Assembly (NCBI GenBank): GCA_013397435.1
Contig: VZRG01001525.1
Coordinates: forward strand, 1 to 64,000
Source of the DNA: Erythrocercus mccallii
Lineage: Eukaryota > Chordata > Aves > Passeriformes > Dicruridae
DNA length: 64,000 nt
Direction of reading: 5' to 3'
Shown: positions 19,534-34,500 of the stretch, one piece after another
Layout: each line of letters opens with the position of its first letter
Position numbering within the stretch: position 1 is the first letter of the stretch
Program-made: the position numbers and the translations under genes
Notes under the pieces: generated by a model
Seen by the model: the letters and a program-made list of their open reading frames with translations, nothing else
Told to the model about the DNA's origin: nothing
Database searches by the model: none

Positions 19534-22500
19534 GTGAGGCGGCCTGGATGGGGCCGGGGTCTTGCGTGGAGCTGGAGGGAGCGGTGGGGCCCGCGCCTTG
19601 TGTGGGATAGGAGAGGATTTGGGAGGAGTAATGGGAGTGGGAGAGGTCTGGGAGAAGCATTGTGGCTGGGGTCGTTGCACGGGGTGAGGTGGAGGGGCTG
19701 GGGAGGACTGCAGCACGGGAAGAGGGACTAGGGGTTTCGTCCTGAGTAAGGGGCGAGATGCAAGAGTTTTGGGGATATGCAGCAGGTCTGGGGATGGAGG
19801 CATTGGGGGTGCTGTTGGTTTCCTAGGGCGTGTGTTTGGAGGGGCTCCTGAGGAGAATGTGCTGACAATAGGAGCGGGGTCTAGAGAGGTGTAGACAGGA
19901 GAGTGTATTGGGGTTTCTGGGGTGATTTGGAGGGTCTCTGAGTGAGGGGTGGCTGACGAGGGCCCCGGCTGGGGCAGGCCTTGTGAAAAGGGAGTGCATG
20001 TTACTCAGTACATGTGTTCCCACAGAAGGTGAGGGTCTGGTGTTTCCCCCTGGACAGGGGGCACGAGCTCTCTCTTCTGGCCAGGAGCCTGGGGTTCGAG
20101 TGTGGTGGCACTGACCAGAATGAACCCGTTGTTGCAGCCTCCAGGCCGGACACATGCCGTGTGTACCCATAAAGCCCGCAAAGCAGTGCAAGCTTCTCTT
20201 GGCCTTATGTAGCTATGTGTTATCACAGACTGTGAATCTGCTGCTCAGTGTCTCTGCTGACACAGTGTCTGACACCAGGAACAGCAGTTGTTTATGTGGG
20301 AGAGTGGCATGAAGGAAGTTCTTGGATGTTTAGCTATTAAGATAAGTCTCTAGCATCTAATCTTGTATGAAGAGGAGTTCCTTTTGCTTTTTGCTATTGC
20401 TTAGCTCCTCTTCTGGGGTTAAGGAATATGATCAAGTCACCCCTGAATGTTTGCTTTATGTGACATTGGCCAGGCCCTATCCCAGCACTTGAAAAAATTA
20501 GAAAATGCTCGATATCTTTATTTACAGCTCATTTTAACCTGTATGTATCTAATTAGAATCCTGAGCAACAGCAGAATAACATCCTCCCTGTGTGTTGCTC
20601 AGACAGACAAAGCTATTGGTGCTGTTGTCCACAGAAGTGTTGTTTTTTAAGTGATTCTAGCAATAAGTTTGTCTGTTAGCCCTTATTGCCTAGGGGAGTA
20701 TTGTATTAAAATGACACAGTGGGCTGAGATAAGATGTTGCAAATCTGAGACCTCAAAATATAAATAATTTCATAGTCACCTTTGCACATCAGTACTTTGA
20801 TAGTGGTCTGATCAGTCTGTTTTTACACCTATGTCTAATCTTAGATACTCATGACGTGTTTCCAGTCATGTTAGCACTTCTTTTCTGTCAACAGTTTAAA
20901 ACATACTGACTATACCAATGTAAGATTTGTGGAGGTTGAGGGAAATTTAGGTCTATAGTGAAGAATGGCAAAGAGCCTTGTTTGGGAAGAAACCTAGTTG
21001 CTTAAGGGATTGATTAGGGTTTTGCTGCAATTGGAGCTCAAACACTAAAAGAATTGCTGCTGGCAGTGATGGCAGGTTGCAAGTAAGAAGTAATGTGAAG
21101 GCCTGTTTATCCTGGCATTTTCCACTTAGTGGTTCTTCCAGCTGTTAGCTCAGCCAGCAGTGAGAGCTGAGAGCTTCTGTTGTAAAGGTGAGCTTCCTAC
21201 TGGTGTCCTGTGCAGGAAATGCTTGTGTGAGGTAAAGCCTCTGTGGACGGCACAAATTCTTTCTCTCCTGTTGTTGGATGAAACTTGGAGCTTGGTTTTG
21301 TTAAATCTGGTAGAACGACTCCTGCCACAACTCTCTCTGCTAATCTGTCCTACTCTGCCTGGATGCCACCTATTAGCTGGTTTAGATCAGAAGAGGAAAT
21401 TACTGAACAAAGTTCCTTGCCTTAGGAGAAACATTGTAACACTAATCAGCTTTTAATTATATGTATCAGTTTCTCTATGGTTAACAGCAATTTGGATTTT
21501 TTGTTCAGGGAGCTGAAGTTGTAGTCTTTGGCTTGCAGATCAGAGCAGATCCTAACTGTATAATGTTGGAGAATGTGGAGAACTCCATGCCTGTTACATA
21601 AAGGGGTTTAGATGTGTGGATTATTTAATGGAACTAGTCTTTTAAAATTGTATTTGCATATCTTGGGAGAGAGCTTAGGATTCAATCAGAATCCCAGCTC
21701 TTCTTGAAAGAGTTTCTGTCTGTTTTTGTGAAGGCCATGCACCAAGATGGAGTTTCTCTCTTGATATCCAGTGTCCACTTCTATTACAAAATGTGGTAGA
21801 GTATCTCAAAGTGAAATATCTTGTTGCATAGAATTACTGGTGAAAAAATGAAATTTGTTCTTTTTTTGTGGTAGGTTTTGAAATAAGCATAATTTGAGAT
21901 CGACTACTGGGTTTTTATCATCTGTCTTAGTTTTAGGCCATACTTTCAAAAACCTGTGCAATGAGTTGTGGTCTGCAGCCTTTGGGGAATCACAGACTAC
22001 TTCTGAAGGGTTGTTGAAAGGTAACTGTGAAAAGCAGTCCTGTTGTCAGCTGCTGGGAAGTGACTACAAACAATACGCTAAGGACTTTTCAGGGTGAATG
22101 AATTAGGAGTTTTCCGATTTCTTTCCATTTTGGGTCTCTTTCCTCTCTTCGTTTCACATTTCTCCTTCCACAGAAACTTCAGAGCGCTCTTAACATCAGT
22201 CAAAAGAAGACTCTTGGTGCAAATGCAAATACAGGGTTTCCCCTGAGGCAGCCCTTCCTGCTCCTGAATGAGCTCCATGAATAGAGAATGTAACAAATTT
22301 GTACTGTACCTCTGGCTTTGAAGTTGGGCTCTTCCTAATAAAATCCTCCAACGCTTCCAGCTCTTTGTGTGAGTGCATGTACAGATATGTAGATTGTGAT
22401 ACAAGGTCGAACCCTGCCACGGCGGCCGTGGGCGGGAGGATGTACCACAGCAGCGCCGAGGATAGAGCAGTGAAACCTGCCACCGAAACTGGATGAATAT

Positions 22501-25500
22501 CTGTGCTGACTAACCTTTGGTGAGCATTATTGCCATGCCATATTATTATGTGCGGCACGTAGCTGGCTTAAAGCTCATGCTGGATGCTTGTGCAGTTGCA
22601 GCGGTTTTGGGATAGGTATATGGCTTGGATATGTGTTTTTCAAAATTGAATTAGTCACTGCTGCAGGCTTTTACATCTCTTCCAAGCCTACTACATTTCT
22701 CTGCGAGTAAAGATGGTGTGACTGGATCATTAAGCAGCATGTGAACTCTGGGAAGGACTGAGCTCAGCTCCTCCAAACCACCTGGTGCCACATTGCTGTG
22801 GCCACCTCTTGGTGCTGTAGGTCTCCAGAGAAGTTTGGCCTTTGGAGACAAGCACAGGATTGCTGGCAGAAGTGAGGGATAGGTGTCTGGCTTGCCTGGT
22901 GCTGACCTAGGCAGGACTTGCCATCTGCATTAGACCTGACAAGTATGTTTGAGTAGCCCTAGGGAAAAGCATGTACTCATGGAATAGTCCCTGTCCTGAA
23001 AAGAGCAGTGTAGAGGTTTGTCTTGTGTGTTGTCAGTGTCAGAGTGCCTGTGTCAGCAGTGTTCTAGCATTGGTTGTTTGACTTCTCAAGTATTATTAAA
23101 CCCAGTTTGGAAGCAGGTTTTCTTCATGTAGGAGATGCTGGTTGCTTAGCAGTGATCCCTTCATTACAAAATCTGCATACTGCTCTGACCACTGACTAAT
23201 CTCTCACCCTGATCAGTGCATTAACCTTCCTCACTCTGGAGTCTTCCCAGTCCAGTAGTAATTGTGTGTGGCTGCTGCTGTTTGCTGCCACTCCTCAAGG
23301 GTAAGTGACCATCCTGGCTAGAATTGCTTCCATCTGACTGCTTCCATAGTGGATCCCTGGGGGGCTGAGCACTGGCTAGGACATAGTGCCATGCTCTGAA
23401 CAGAACCACTTGAATTGGTGTTTCTGGTAGAGATCTCAGCCGACAGCGTGACCTGATGCCAGTGAAAGGGAACAGGTGAGGAAAGGGTGTTAGAGGGGAC
23501 TTGTTTTTCCTGAGTGTTTCAAACTATTGCTAGACTTTGAAAACAGATTTTCTCAGGTGTCTACTGAAGGTCAGACTCCTGGGGTCTGACACGCTCTTCC
23601 CATGTTTGCTCACCAATTTGTCTTTTATGCCACAAAGATGCCACGTCATACAAGAAGGCTGCATTGTTCTGATATAGCCTTTGGCAACGTGCCACTACTG
23701 GGGGTGAGCTGCTCATCCCCTCTGTCCTGCCCCGGTATCTTGGGCTGCATCCTTGACTGACCTGCTGGAGAAACTGCAGCTGGTCTCAGTCACCATGATG
23801 GCCTTATATGACTTAAGAGGGGGAAGCTGTCCTAGGTAAAGTCAGTCATGTTAGACAGCTACTCTGATTTTTTGCCAGCAGCAGTATGAGCAAGGCAGCA
23901 CAGCACACCTGTGGAGAGGTCTTTTAGTACACCAAGCTGATATGCTGTTTTGTACAGACTTGATAAGGTTGGGCAACAGGAGGAGGGCAGAGGATTTTAA
24001 ATAGTCTCTCACTGTCACTAGGGCTGGATCCATCTTCCAGCCATGGAGACTGCATATGATGATACACAAACCCCCAGGACAAGTGAAGGAAGCACAGCCA
24101 TGCCCTGCAACCTGCAGATGATTGTGTCAAGGTCTAAATAGACAATAGACATGAGAGGAATTGAGGTGTAGAATCATTAGTTCCAGTGAATGGGATCGTA
24201 TGAGCTCGGATTTTCTTATTTGGAACAGCTGAGAGTTTTACTTGAAGACACTCTGTTGTAGGCACAAAGTGGTTAAACAGCTGCTCAGCTGTGCCATAAC
24301 TGCTTGTGGTAGGTGTTCCATGATTGACAGGGCAAACAGCAAAACAGTCCAGCGTGTTCCTTCCTTTAGCAGGGAGTTGTCCTGTCTTTGCTCAGACAGA
24401 GATGATGCGAGTGGCAGGAGGATGTGCTGTGCTCTCTGCTGGCACACGGCCTCAATTCCCTATGCCTTGTAGCAGGAAGGGTGGCTGCAGTCTTTGGTGA
24501 TTGCTGAAAATGTAACCTGCCTGTGCTGCATTGACTCTTGATTTATGTTCTTTTAAGGAAGCCATTCTAATGCAGATGCAGAGGGTACAGTGGTGCTTTT
24601 TACTCCTTCTTGGTTAATGCCAAGTGGTGTATTTTTACAAGTTTTGCTGCTAGTTTTACTGAATGAATGTTTTTCTCCTCCATTGAACTATTTTATCTGT
24701 GTTCAGAAGTATGGGTTACTCTCCTCAAAACTTAGTAATTTCAAAATCTACCTGAGGAATAGCGTCACTTTTTTTGAGGTATGTGCCTCTGGACTGAATT
24801 AAGAGCTTGCAATGCAGATACAGCCATTGCTCTTTTACTAGTACAGTTTTTCAATTTTCTTTGTGTTTTGTGGAAGCTTTAATATGATTTTCCAGAGGTT
24901 TTTATGCTTTAATTTTAAAAATATTTTTAGTGTGTTGCACACATGTACTTTGTCTTCATGTGCTTGAAGCTTTTTGGACTTAACCTAACCTTTCTCCTCA
25001 ATCTTTTCTTTTTTAGAGGTAATTTGAATGTTCTAATTTTTTTTTTTAATACCAGGTCTTTGTACAACCTCTTGTATCACCGGGGGAGACTTACCATTTG
25101 TCTTGAGTAAACTAACTTATGTAAGAATTTTTCTGGTTTTAATGCAGGTTGGGAGGACCTGACCCTCTGGACTATGTTAGCATGTACAGAAACCTGGGAA
25201 ACCCAGCGCTGAATGTTCCTGAGCACTGGCACTACGTCAGCTTTGGGTTAAGTGACTTGTATGGAGACAACAGAGTACATGAGTAAGTCTTATTTAAGTT
25301 CTATAGCTGGGCGTTGTTTTGTGTTGCATTTTTGGGCTGTGTAGGTAAAACCCTGTCCAGCTGCTCATATTATTTGAACAGCTGGTTTTCTGTTGAGAGC
25401 ACCCTAGTCCTGGTCTCATAAAAGATGACATATGCCTGTTCTTATATGTAGAAGAAAGTCTATGTTCCCTTCTGCAGGCTTTGAATGCAGTGTGTTTCCT

Positions 25501-28500
25501 TTCCATGTTAAGTTGAGTGGGTTTTTGTTTAAATTTCTTTTAACTGGTTGGGAATTTTTTCTTTTCACTGTTTGTCTTGTTGTGTTTTTCACACTCTGTA
25601 ATCTGTTATGGTCCTGCACTTAAATCCTGACCCCTCCCTGTGCATGTTAAATGCCTTCCTCTGGAAAACTGCTGTAAGGGCATTTTTGCTGTTGCTGGCA
25701 CAGCAGTGTTACTGTCAACAGACTGCCATCCCAGTGGCTGCTGTATAAAGTGCCAACTTGTGTAACAGAAGCCTAAAACTCTAATTGTTTGACTGTCTTT
25801 TCTCCAGTAATTAAATTACTGTCTTAGGTTGTTGGTATGGATGGTTTCTAGCAGGAACTTTGGATTAGATGAAGCAGACAGCATGAGCTAACCCTATTTC
25901 ATTAATATAACCCCCTTTTGTTTGCTGACCTTACCCTTTAATGCCAGTTAAAGTGAGTAGCAGTAGCCAAGCCATCATGATTTTGGGGCTGTGAACATGG
26001 CCTTTTAACCAGCCAGAAATGGCACAAAGTTTCTGCAGTCACTGTTTACTGAAACTGTCTTTGTGCTGTGTTATAGTTGCAGGATAAATGTCCTTGATGA
26101 ATGGTGCAGCAAAGGCTCCAGTTTGTTCACACAAGCTTTCCTCCTTTTGTTTGTCTTGGTTAAGATTCAGTCACCAGTTTTTTTCCATCAAAGTGCTTCT
26201 CTTGCAACAGCAGCAGTTGAGCAGTTTCTTTAACTTCACCCATTCCTCAAGGCAGTTTCTCCTGGTTTTTTTCTCCTTGTGTTTGTGATTACAGAACTGT
26301 TGTTCAGAAAGCAAGTCTGGAGTTCATACAGGACCCTAATGTCGCAGACATCTGCCTGGAACATTTAACCAACACGTCTACTAACAACAAACCCCACTCA
26401 TTAGTTGCAGGGGCAGAGGGAAAAGTAGGGCAAGTGAAAGAAATTATGTTTAAGACCTCCTTCCCTGCCTTCCACAACAGCTCTTAGTGTGAACATGCAG
26501 GTCTTCACATACTGCTATTGTTTATAAATCAGGCGTGTGTTTCCCTTCTCTCTGTGTGGCTGGAACAGCATCCCCAGCTCCACAGCACTGTGTCCCTGTG
26601 TCACTTGCCCTGAGGTGTTCAGCTGTCTGCTGTCTGTCGCCTTTAATTTGGCCTCATTCTTGGACCTACAAAGATTGACAGTACTTGTCCTGTTGAGTAG
26701 GTTGATTCTACCTTGTGTCCAAAAGTCTTAATATACAATTATGCATGTGGTAGAGCTGTCAAGACCTACACATCTCCGAAACACTGAACCTGAAATTATC
26801 AGGTGGTACATGAGCACTGTAGACTGGCTGAGAGAAGATTTTCAAAGGAGCTGAGCACTCACCAACAGTTCTCACTCCCAAGAGCAATTGCTGCTTGCTA
26901 AAACTGCTCTCAAAATTTGATGGCCATGGGAACTGCACGTCACCAGCCCAGCCCTGGGTGCACACTGTAGGAATGTGGTGGATTTTCCTGTACACTCAAG
27001 AGGTTCTTGTTCTCTGACAGGGAATTTAATAAAGCTTTATTTAAGAAAATATGCCTCTTTTTTGCCTGAAGGGCTTTGGGATTCTGCTGTCCCAGGCGAA
27101 GTGTGCTATGGAATGGTTGGCAGAAGCATGGGGTAGCAGGGCAGTTGTTCACATCTTTGGTATATTTCATTTAAAACCAGTGTGGCACTGAACTCTGCTC
27201 AATTGCCCTGGCCTCTGGAGACAGGAAAGGGTTTGTGGTTTTTTTTGGTTTCCCAGCTGTCTACAAAGAGTGCAGAGTTGGATCTGCTTGTGACAGTCAA
27301 TAGGATTCCTACAAAAGGGATTTGCTTCCATGGCCTTGCTGTTCTTCATACTTTAGAAAGGGAAAGGTAGAACACTGCCAAAGGTCTTGTTAATTGCCCA
27401 GTTTGGGTAACACATAGAGTATTTCTTGTGGACCTCTCATGGTATTACAATACAGTCTAGAACAATTTTAATGCAGTATTAAGGACTTTTTTTTTAGTGA
27501 ACTAACACTGAATTGGAGGCCCCTGTATTTTTATTTATAACAGAATAGCAAACAGATGTAGCAAATAATGTGAAAATGTTGACTTTAATTTATATTTTTA
27601 ATAAGAACCTGAAAAATCTGAAGTAGAGCTCTCTTGGTGCCTCCTTGTTGACAGATTTATTTTCAGTTAAAGCAGCACTGTTTCCTGCTCTGCTTACATA
27701 TCAGCTATGCTCTGCTTACAGAATCAGTTTGGTTTTAAGAATCTGTAGAATAAGACGGAAGAAATATAAGAATTTTAAACAAGGAAACCTTTTTCATTTA
27801 AAACCCGTCAATGTTTCATGGTATGATGGCAACCATGACACCAGCTGTGCTGGGCTGATAGCTCTGAAAATCCTAAATCATGATGTCATGACAGCATTGG
27901 GGAACCACAGGCCTTTCAGTGGGATTTCATGCCAAGCTGCTTGCATGGAAATAAGTCTCTCCAGTCAAGCATGTTGCACAACTTGAGTGGCAGCAGAAAT
28001 CCTTCCAGGATGTTTTTGCAAGTTATACTCCATTTTTAGCTTTTTCTACCTTCTTTCAAAACAAATGTGTAACTTCTTGAATTTCTTCAGCAGAGTTAAA
28101 GTATGGCCTCTTTTTTTTGACTGTTCTTGCATTCTGAAGAGTAATGAGTGTGTGCAGCCTGCTGGCAGGAGGCATGTGGCCATTGCAGTTGTGGGAGAGG
28201 AGATGCTGAGTCCTGTGCTCTTCTCCACCCCTTGCTGGCAGCGGCTGCCCACAGCAGTGCCAGCAGGAAGGAATGTGTGTCTGCCCAAAGCCAGTGCCTT
28301 ACCTGGCAGTTGCAGGTTTGTGCTCTGATGCCAGGCCATCAACAAGGTCAAGGGACAGGTGCCTGATCATACCTGCACTTTACAAATGTTATGGTGACTT
28401 CTTCCTTGATGGAGAACAGGTGCATGAGGAAGGCAGCATCAGCAGCTGTAGCTGGACTCGAACTCCTTCAGTGGTAATGCCAGCTTCAGCTACTGCTGAG

Positions 28501-31500
28501 TGCTGCCTTTGCAGCAGCCCTCAGGAGTCCCTGACCCCAGAGGCAACTGTCAGAAACTGATGCACAGGAAGTTCGACCTACAGATGAGGAAGAACATAAT
28601 TACTGTGTGAGTGACCATGCACTGGAACAGATTGTCCAGAGAGGCTGTGGAGATACTAAAGAACCATCTGGACACAATCCTGTCCCATGTGCTCTGGGAT
28701 TAGCCTGCATGTGCAGGAAGGCTGGACCAGAGGACACACTATGATCCCTTTCAACTTTACACATTAGTGTTACTGTGGTGCCACAGTGTGTGCCAGCCCT
28801 GAATTATTCTGGTACAGGTTTGCAGGGCTGTCCAGGGACTAAGAAGAAAAATGTGTATTTTCCAGTCTGGCTTCTGTCTTCAGTTTGCTCTAAGGCCAAG
28901 GTTGAATCTTCACTGTTCTGTAGTTCTAGTGCTCATCCTTTCTCTTAACACTTCAAAGAAGTGCATGGAAAGTGAAAACCATGATGCAATAGAATTTCTG
29001 AACACCTTGAATAGTCTTATTTGTATTAAAATTGCAGGGTTGTAATTCAGAGCTGAAATAGAAAGTAAGGCTTAAATTATGGATAGATTGAGATAAGATT
29101 GTTATTTGTGGTCTTCCCACATCCCACAAAGGGACATGCCAACCGTGTTTTGATGTTTACTACATCAGCGTGGTACTGACAAGGGTGTTGGGGTTTGGAG
29201 GTTTTGGTTTTGTTTTTTTACTGGCCCCTAGCCAGGAGCTGAAGTGCAGCATCCCATTTGCATAAAACCAGAGAGATTACAGCTGCCTTCATCTCTATTA
29301 CAGATGCAGGGTACCACCCGCTGAGACAACAGGTTCTCACTTGCTGTGGTCCTTTTGATTTGTGCTGCTTTCCATTTGGATCAGGAGAGAGCGGTGCATG
29401 CCGGGATAACGTGTTGTCTCTGTGGGTGGTGCCTCCCTATTAAAGGTGAGGGTAAGCATGAGCCTTTCAAGATCTTCAGTCCAGCTTGTGTTCTGCTTGC
29501 TTGTATAGATCCTCTGAATGACCTTAACTTGTAAAAGGGCAAGGATGCTTGTTAGAGCTGGGAGGAAGAAAAAGGAGTGCAAAACTGGATCAGGTAACCA
29601 ATGAAGGGCTTGCAGAGGGGTGGATGTTTTCTGGAAGGCTTTTTCTGTGTATAAAAGGAGTTTGAAAAGAGTATTTAGAAAATAGCCTGGAAGTTGGAAC
29701 GAGTGCTCTCTTTCTTTTGAGTGCATGCTGGCTTCTCCTTTGAACCTGCATGAATGTAGGACGGAGTGGTGCTGACAGCTGTCACTTTAGTGGCCTCTTA
29801 GTTCTGTAGCCTTTCATAAATTTAAAAACTCACTGCCCTCAGCTTGCCAGCCTTTAGCCTTAAATTTTGCTGTTTAATGGGTCCCTAAGTGCTTTATAAA
29901 CCACATGCCTAAAGCACTACTGAAATATTACACCAAACTCCAAGGTAACTGTGAATGCCTTTAAAAGGGTTGAGATTGACTCTGCCCTTCTTTGTTTCAT
30001 GATAAAACAGAGGGCCTTTTGGAAGATGGTAGATTAGAGAGAGGTGGTGGGTCTATATTTCAGATTAGATTTATAAAGTGCTCAGCATGTCTACCTTGAG
30101 AGATGAAAGATTACTGGAGGTAGAGCATCTGCCCCAGCTAAAGGGAATTACATGGAAGAAGATATCAGTGAGCATCAGTTTAGGAAAGAGGTACAAGAGG
30201 TAGGACTCGGAGGAGAGAGGGTCCAAGGTGGGCTCCACACTCTGGACTTCCTTTTTCTTCCCGGGTCTTGTTTGCCTATCAAAGACTGACCCCAAATGTA
30301 ATACTTATGTTTTCATTTGGTCTTCTGTCTGAGGCAGAGGGAAGAGGGGAAGGTTCATGGTAGAGTGCAAAGGGAGAGGCCACGGAATTAGAGAGTTCTG
30401 TGACTCCCTAAACTGTGTAAAAAGTGTTTTCTTTTAATGATAGATTTGAGGATCTGTCAGAGTTGGAAAGAGTAGTTTAGCTGCACAGCACAATAAAATC
30501 CATCTTTTAATGAATTTGTGATTAGATTTTTTTCGTACCTATAAAGATATGAATTGGAATGAGCTTTTCTTAAAATGAAGGTACTTTTAACAAGTCTCAC
30601 CTCTGTGGATTCTCTGGTGTCTAGAAATGCACGTGTGCTTCTACTGAAACTTCCTTACTGGGAATGCCTGTAGATCCTTCTCTTCTGTCTGGCTGTTTGT
30701 TTTTGCATACTTTGCAGAAATGTGACTTTTGGGGACAACTCTTCCTCTGAAGGACTGGATTGAATTTGACCAATGAGTTCAGACATTTTAAAGAAGCATA
30801 TGCACAAGTGTGATCATGTAGGGTTCAAATCTCTATTTCCCAGACAAAAAAAAAACAACAGTTAAACCAAGCATCATGCCTATTTATGTGTCCCACTGAG
30901 GGTGTCCCTCCAGCAACTGCCATGCACCAGAACCCTCTAAGGCTTGTGTTTCACTGCTGGAGGCAGACCTCCCCTGAAGCTATTGGTCACCGCAGTGAAA
31001 TCTGATTTTCCCTCCTCCAAGGCAGAGTGCACTTGGCTTCCAAATGTCATTTGCTGGAGGTAGTTAGTACCCTTAATGAAATGAAAGACGTAGGCCACCT
31101 ACGGAGAGCAGCCTGCTTTGTGCTGCGGTCTATCTGTGTTTACATGCAGGGGTTGTGGGACGAGACTGCTCTTGAACTGTGCTAGATTTGGAATGTTTTT
31201 TTGAGGCATTGAAGGAAATTCATTTAACCTTTACAGCACGGTAGTTGAATTTACAAGAAGGACTGTTTTCAATTTAAAAAAAAAAAGCAGGGAAAAGATT
31301 GGAAGAAGGTTTAGTGCTGAGCATTGAAGGCAAACACCACTTCCTGTTCGGTAGTGTGTCTGCACTCCAGTGGTGCATCCTGGTAGGATGAGCCTCTTGA
31401 TGCCATGCAGGGGAGGGGGCATGGAGCTCAAGCTGGATGATTTTATGGGGTTTTGTTTGCCAACAGAACTTCCACGTTTATGATCTTGGCACATTGGAGG

Positions 31501-34500
31501 AGAGTTGATCCGAGACATGGCTTCTGCTCTCCAAGCTGGGTTAGTGCCGAATGGTGTGGGAGAGTTTGTAGGCTCTGTTCTCCCAGTGAGTTCAGCCTGC
31601 CAGGAAAAGAAGTGACCGGGGATCAAAACTGGGTCTTCTAGTGAAAGATGGCTTTATGTGATAAAGATCTGTTATGATGTTTTAAAAATCAAGAATTGAA
31701 AAATATTCAGCTTTTTTTTTTTTTTAGTGAGACATGAAGGTAAAAGTATTTTTGAGCAGTGCAGCCATTCCAGCTGTGAGATCATTGACATTTTTTAATC
31801 CATTTGCTGCCTGGAATAGAGATACTAACAAAATAAATGTTTGAAGAAATAGATCCGAATTGTTATTTATACCTAATCCCCTTTGTTTTTTCCTCTATAC
31901 ATTTTTAGTGTTGGGAACGTGCCTTCATGACTAGTACTAGAGTAGTGCATGTTTCTTGATGAGGCAGTGGCTGCAATTGGTAACAACAAATTACCACTGA
32001 TAATAAAGTTACCAATTTTATGTGAAATTTGAGCTGTTGGTGTTTCTCTCTTCTAAGCTGGAAACTCCGTGGTGATGACCTAACTCAGCTGCCTCTCTAC
32101 TGTCATCTCAATTTTGAACCAAGGCCCAATAGGCAGTGACACCAGGCTAACAAAAGAGGGCTGCAAATCTTGGTGGTCTCCCATTCAGATGGTATTGCCT
32201 TCCTTGGACAAAGGGGTGAGTAGGGCTCCTGAGTGCCACTCTGCCTCTAGGGATGGTAAACAAGGAACGGATCACTGGTGGGAGGCACTTTTTGATCACT
32301 TGACAAAGCTGGGTAGATGAGATACCACCTGACAAAGGGCTGAGGTTTAAAGGAAGATTTTGCAAGGGTTCTTAAGAACAAAAAGAAAAAAAAATAGGCC
32401 AGAAAACTGGTTTTTTTCACGATGTAAACAGAGTGGGCGGAGGTGAAGGGGGACTCAGCCATTCTTGGGGAGCTGTGATTTAAGCTCAGAGGATACAGAC
32501 AAGGGAAGGAGGGAAGAGTGCACAGATGGCTCATTGTTTTGTCTAGCTCAGCATTCTTGTACTGCCGAAGTGAAGGGCAATTGTTTCAAAATCCTTTTTG
32601 CAAAGAGTGCTCTTTGCTTTCCAGCTATTCCTGGTCCCTGAGATGCAAACTGTAAACCAGAGAGACTGGTCTTAAATGCCCATTTGTTTTTGAGGGTCAG
32701 TCCAAAGGGCCTTGGGCAGTTGCTGGGCGGCAAGGAATTGCTTCTACAAGGGAATGAGGGAAAAAGAGTACTCCTGGGACAAATGCACTGCAGCATTTGG
32801 GGAGGAGGCAAGAACAAAAGGATGCACACTGAGGAGCTGATGCAGACCAGTGTCTGGCTTGGGGCCTTTACCAAAGCTATGAAATGTAGCAGGAAACTGG
32901 CATGTACCTTACCTGCAATGATATCTGATGTAAAGTGTAGTTTTCTTACAGTATTTCACACTTTTTTTGGTAGCAGATAATTTGTTAGTATAAAGAAGTA
33001 TTGCCATTGCTATACTGTTATTCTTTCTACTACTCCAGTTGCACTGGCACAGCTCCTTCCCCTCCTCTGCTGTAAATTGTTGTGGCCTTTCTGGAGCAGG
33101 GGCCTTTTTTGGCATAGTCGACAAAAATAAACCATAAAGGCAGCTGTTGTTATGAATAAGGCTCAACAGGGGAATTTTACCAGTAGAACTACAGCAATAT
33201 AATTATACTGGTAGACTAGTTACAGTAAATTTCCTCATGAAGACAAGCCTTAAGTTGACATTTCCTAGCTAAGTTGAATCCATATGTATAACCTTATTAC
33301 GCAAAAATAATATGTCTCTGGGCCTTGAATTCCTTTTTTACCCAGAAGAGTAACATGAAGCAGAAAAGCAAAGAATTTACTGTTCAGAGATAGATGGATG
33401 ATTTTCTCTAAGAGAGCAGTTGTGATGAGCTGTATGCTGACCTCTGTGTTTTTTACGGGGCAAGTTATTCCTCCAAAAGTGATCAGGAATATGAGAGTGT
33501 TCCTGCTTACTGCACTAAGCATACTGAAATGTGCTGTAAGTTGACATCTCTCTCCCAGCTTTCCTCCTGTTTGAAAGACAAGCTGAGCCATTTTGCAGTT
33601 CCCATAACTGAAGTGGTTTGCCTGAGAGGCAAAACTATTTTGCCACTATTAAAATTTTTAGGGGTAAGCCTGGAGCCACTGGAAGGATGGTGAGGGAATG
33701 ACACTTTATTTCCTCCTTTGTTTGATTTTTAAGAGGCAAAGATTTATTTTATCCTTTTGGACTTTGTCTTACAACTAATGGAGTTCATGTAACATTCACA
33801 AGCCTTAGAAGTTTCAAAGTGCTTCAGAGGAAAGATAGTCTTGCAGGTTAAGTTTAACACTTACAGGCAGATTGAAAAAGAATATCTATAGTAGACTTTT
33901 CATTGCAGATGTCTCATGTTTCACTTTTGGGAGTCTTTCACCAGCAGTCCAGTGCTTCCTTTTCCCTCAAGCTCCAAGGACCTTTCGCTGCCTGTTTAAT
34001 TGGTTAAGATCTCTCATGGTGTTCATCAGTATATTTTTAAGTGCACCCTTTGCAATGAAATGAGACTATGTAACAGCTCAACAGGGAAGGCAAAATTGTC
34101 TGGATTTGTATAGCTGATGAAGTGAAAGATCAGAGATTGAATTCCAGATCCATCAAGATCGTAGAGCCATAGATGGGTTTAGGTTGGAAGGGACCATAAA
34201 GATCTTCTGGTTCCAATCCCCACTAGACCAGCTTGCTCAAAGCCCCGTCCAGCCTGGCCTGGAACACTTCCTGAAATGGGGCATCCAGCTCTGCTGGACA
34301 ATCCTGTGCCAGTGCCTCATCACCCTCACAGTAAAGAATTTCTTCCTAATATCTAATCTAAACCTACTTCTGTCAGTTTAAAGGCATTCCCCCTTCTTCT
34401 GTCATTTCATGCCATTGTCTTTCTCCAGCTCTCCAGCCATCTGGGTACTGGAAGGTGCTCTAAGGTCTCCCTGGAGCCTTCTCTTCTCCAGGCTGAACAG

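Larger units (their letters stand above)
18930..19620. promoter_or_regulatory. SUFU: CpG island / SUFU promoter, exon 1
   Basis: Dense CpG with several GC boxes, two reverse CCAAT boxes (ATTGG at 19102 and 19183) and no TATA box. It surrounds the SUFU ATG at 19352. Edges are judged by eye. Confidence 0.85.

Noticed and set aside
18718..19731. 337-codon plus-strand frame across the SUFU promoter
   Set aside because: It is GC-rich sequence in a different frame from SUFU, with no family resemblance.
20090..20102. GGGGTTCGAGTG as a tRNA or SINE B-box
   Set aside because: There is no matching A-box, acceptor stem or terminator around it.
31231..31626. 131-codon minus-strand frame in SUFU intron 2
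   Set aside because: The composition is unremarkable, I could not link it to any known protein or transposon, and no splice context supports it.
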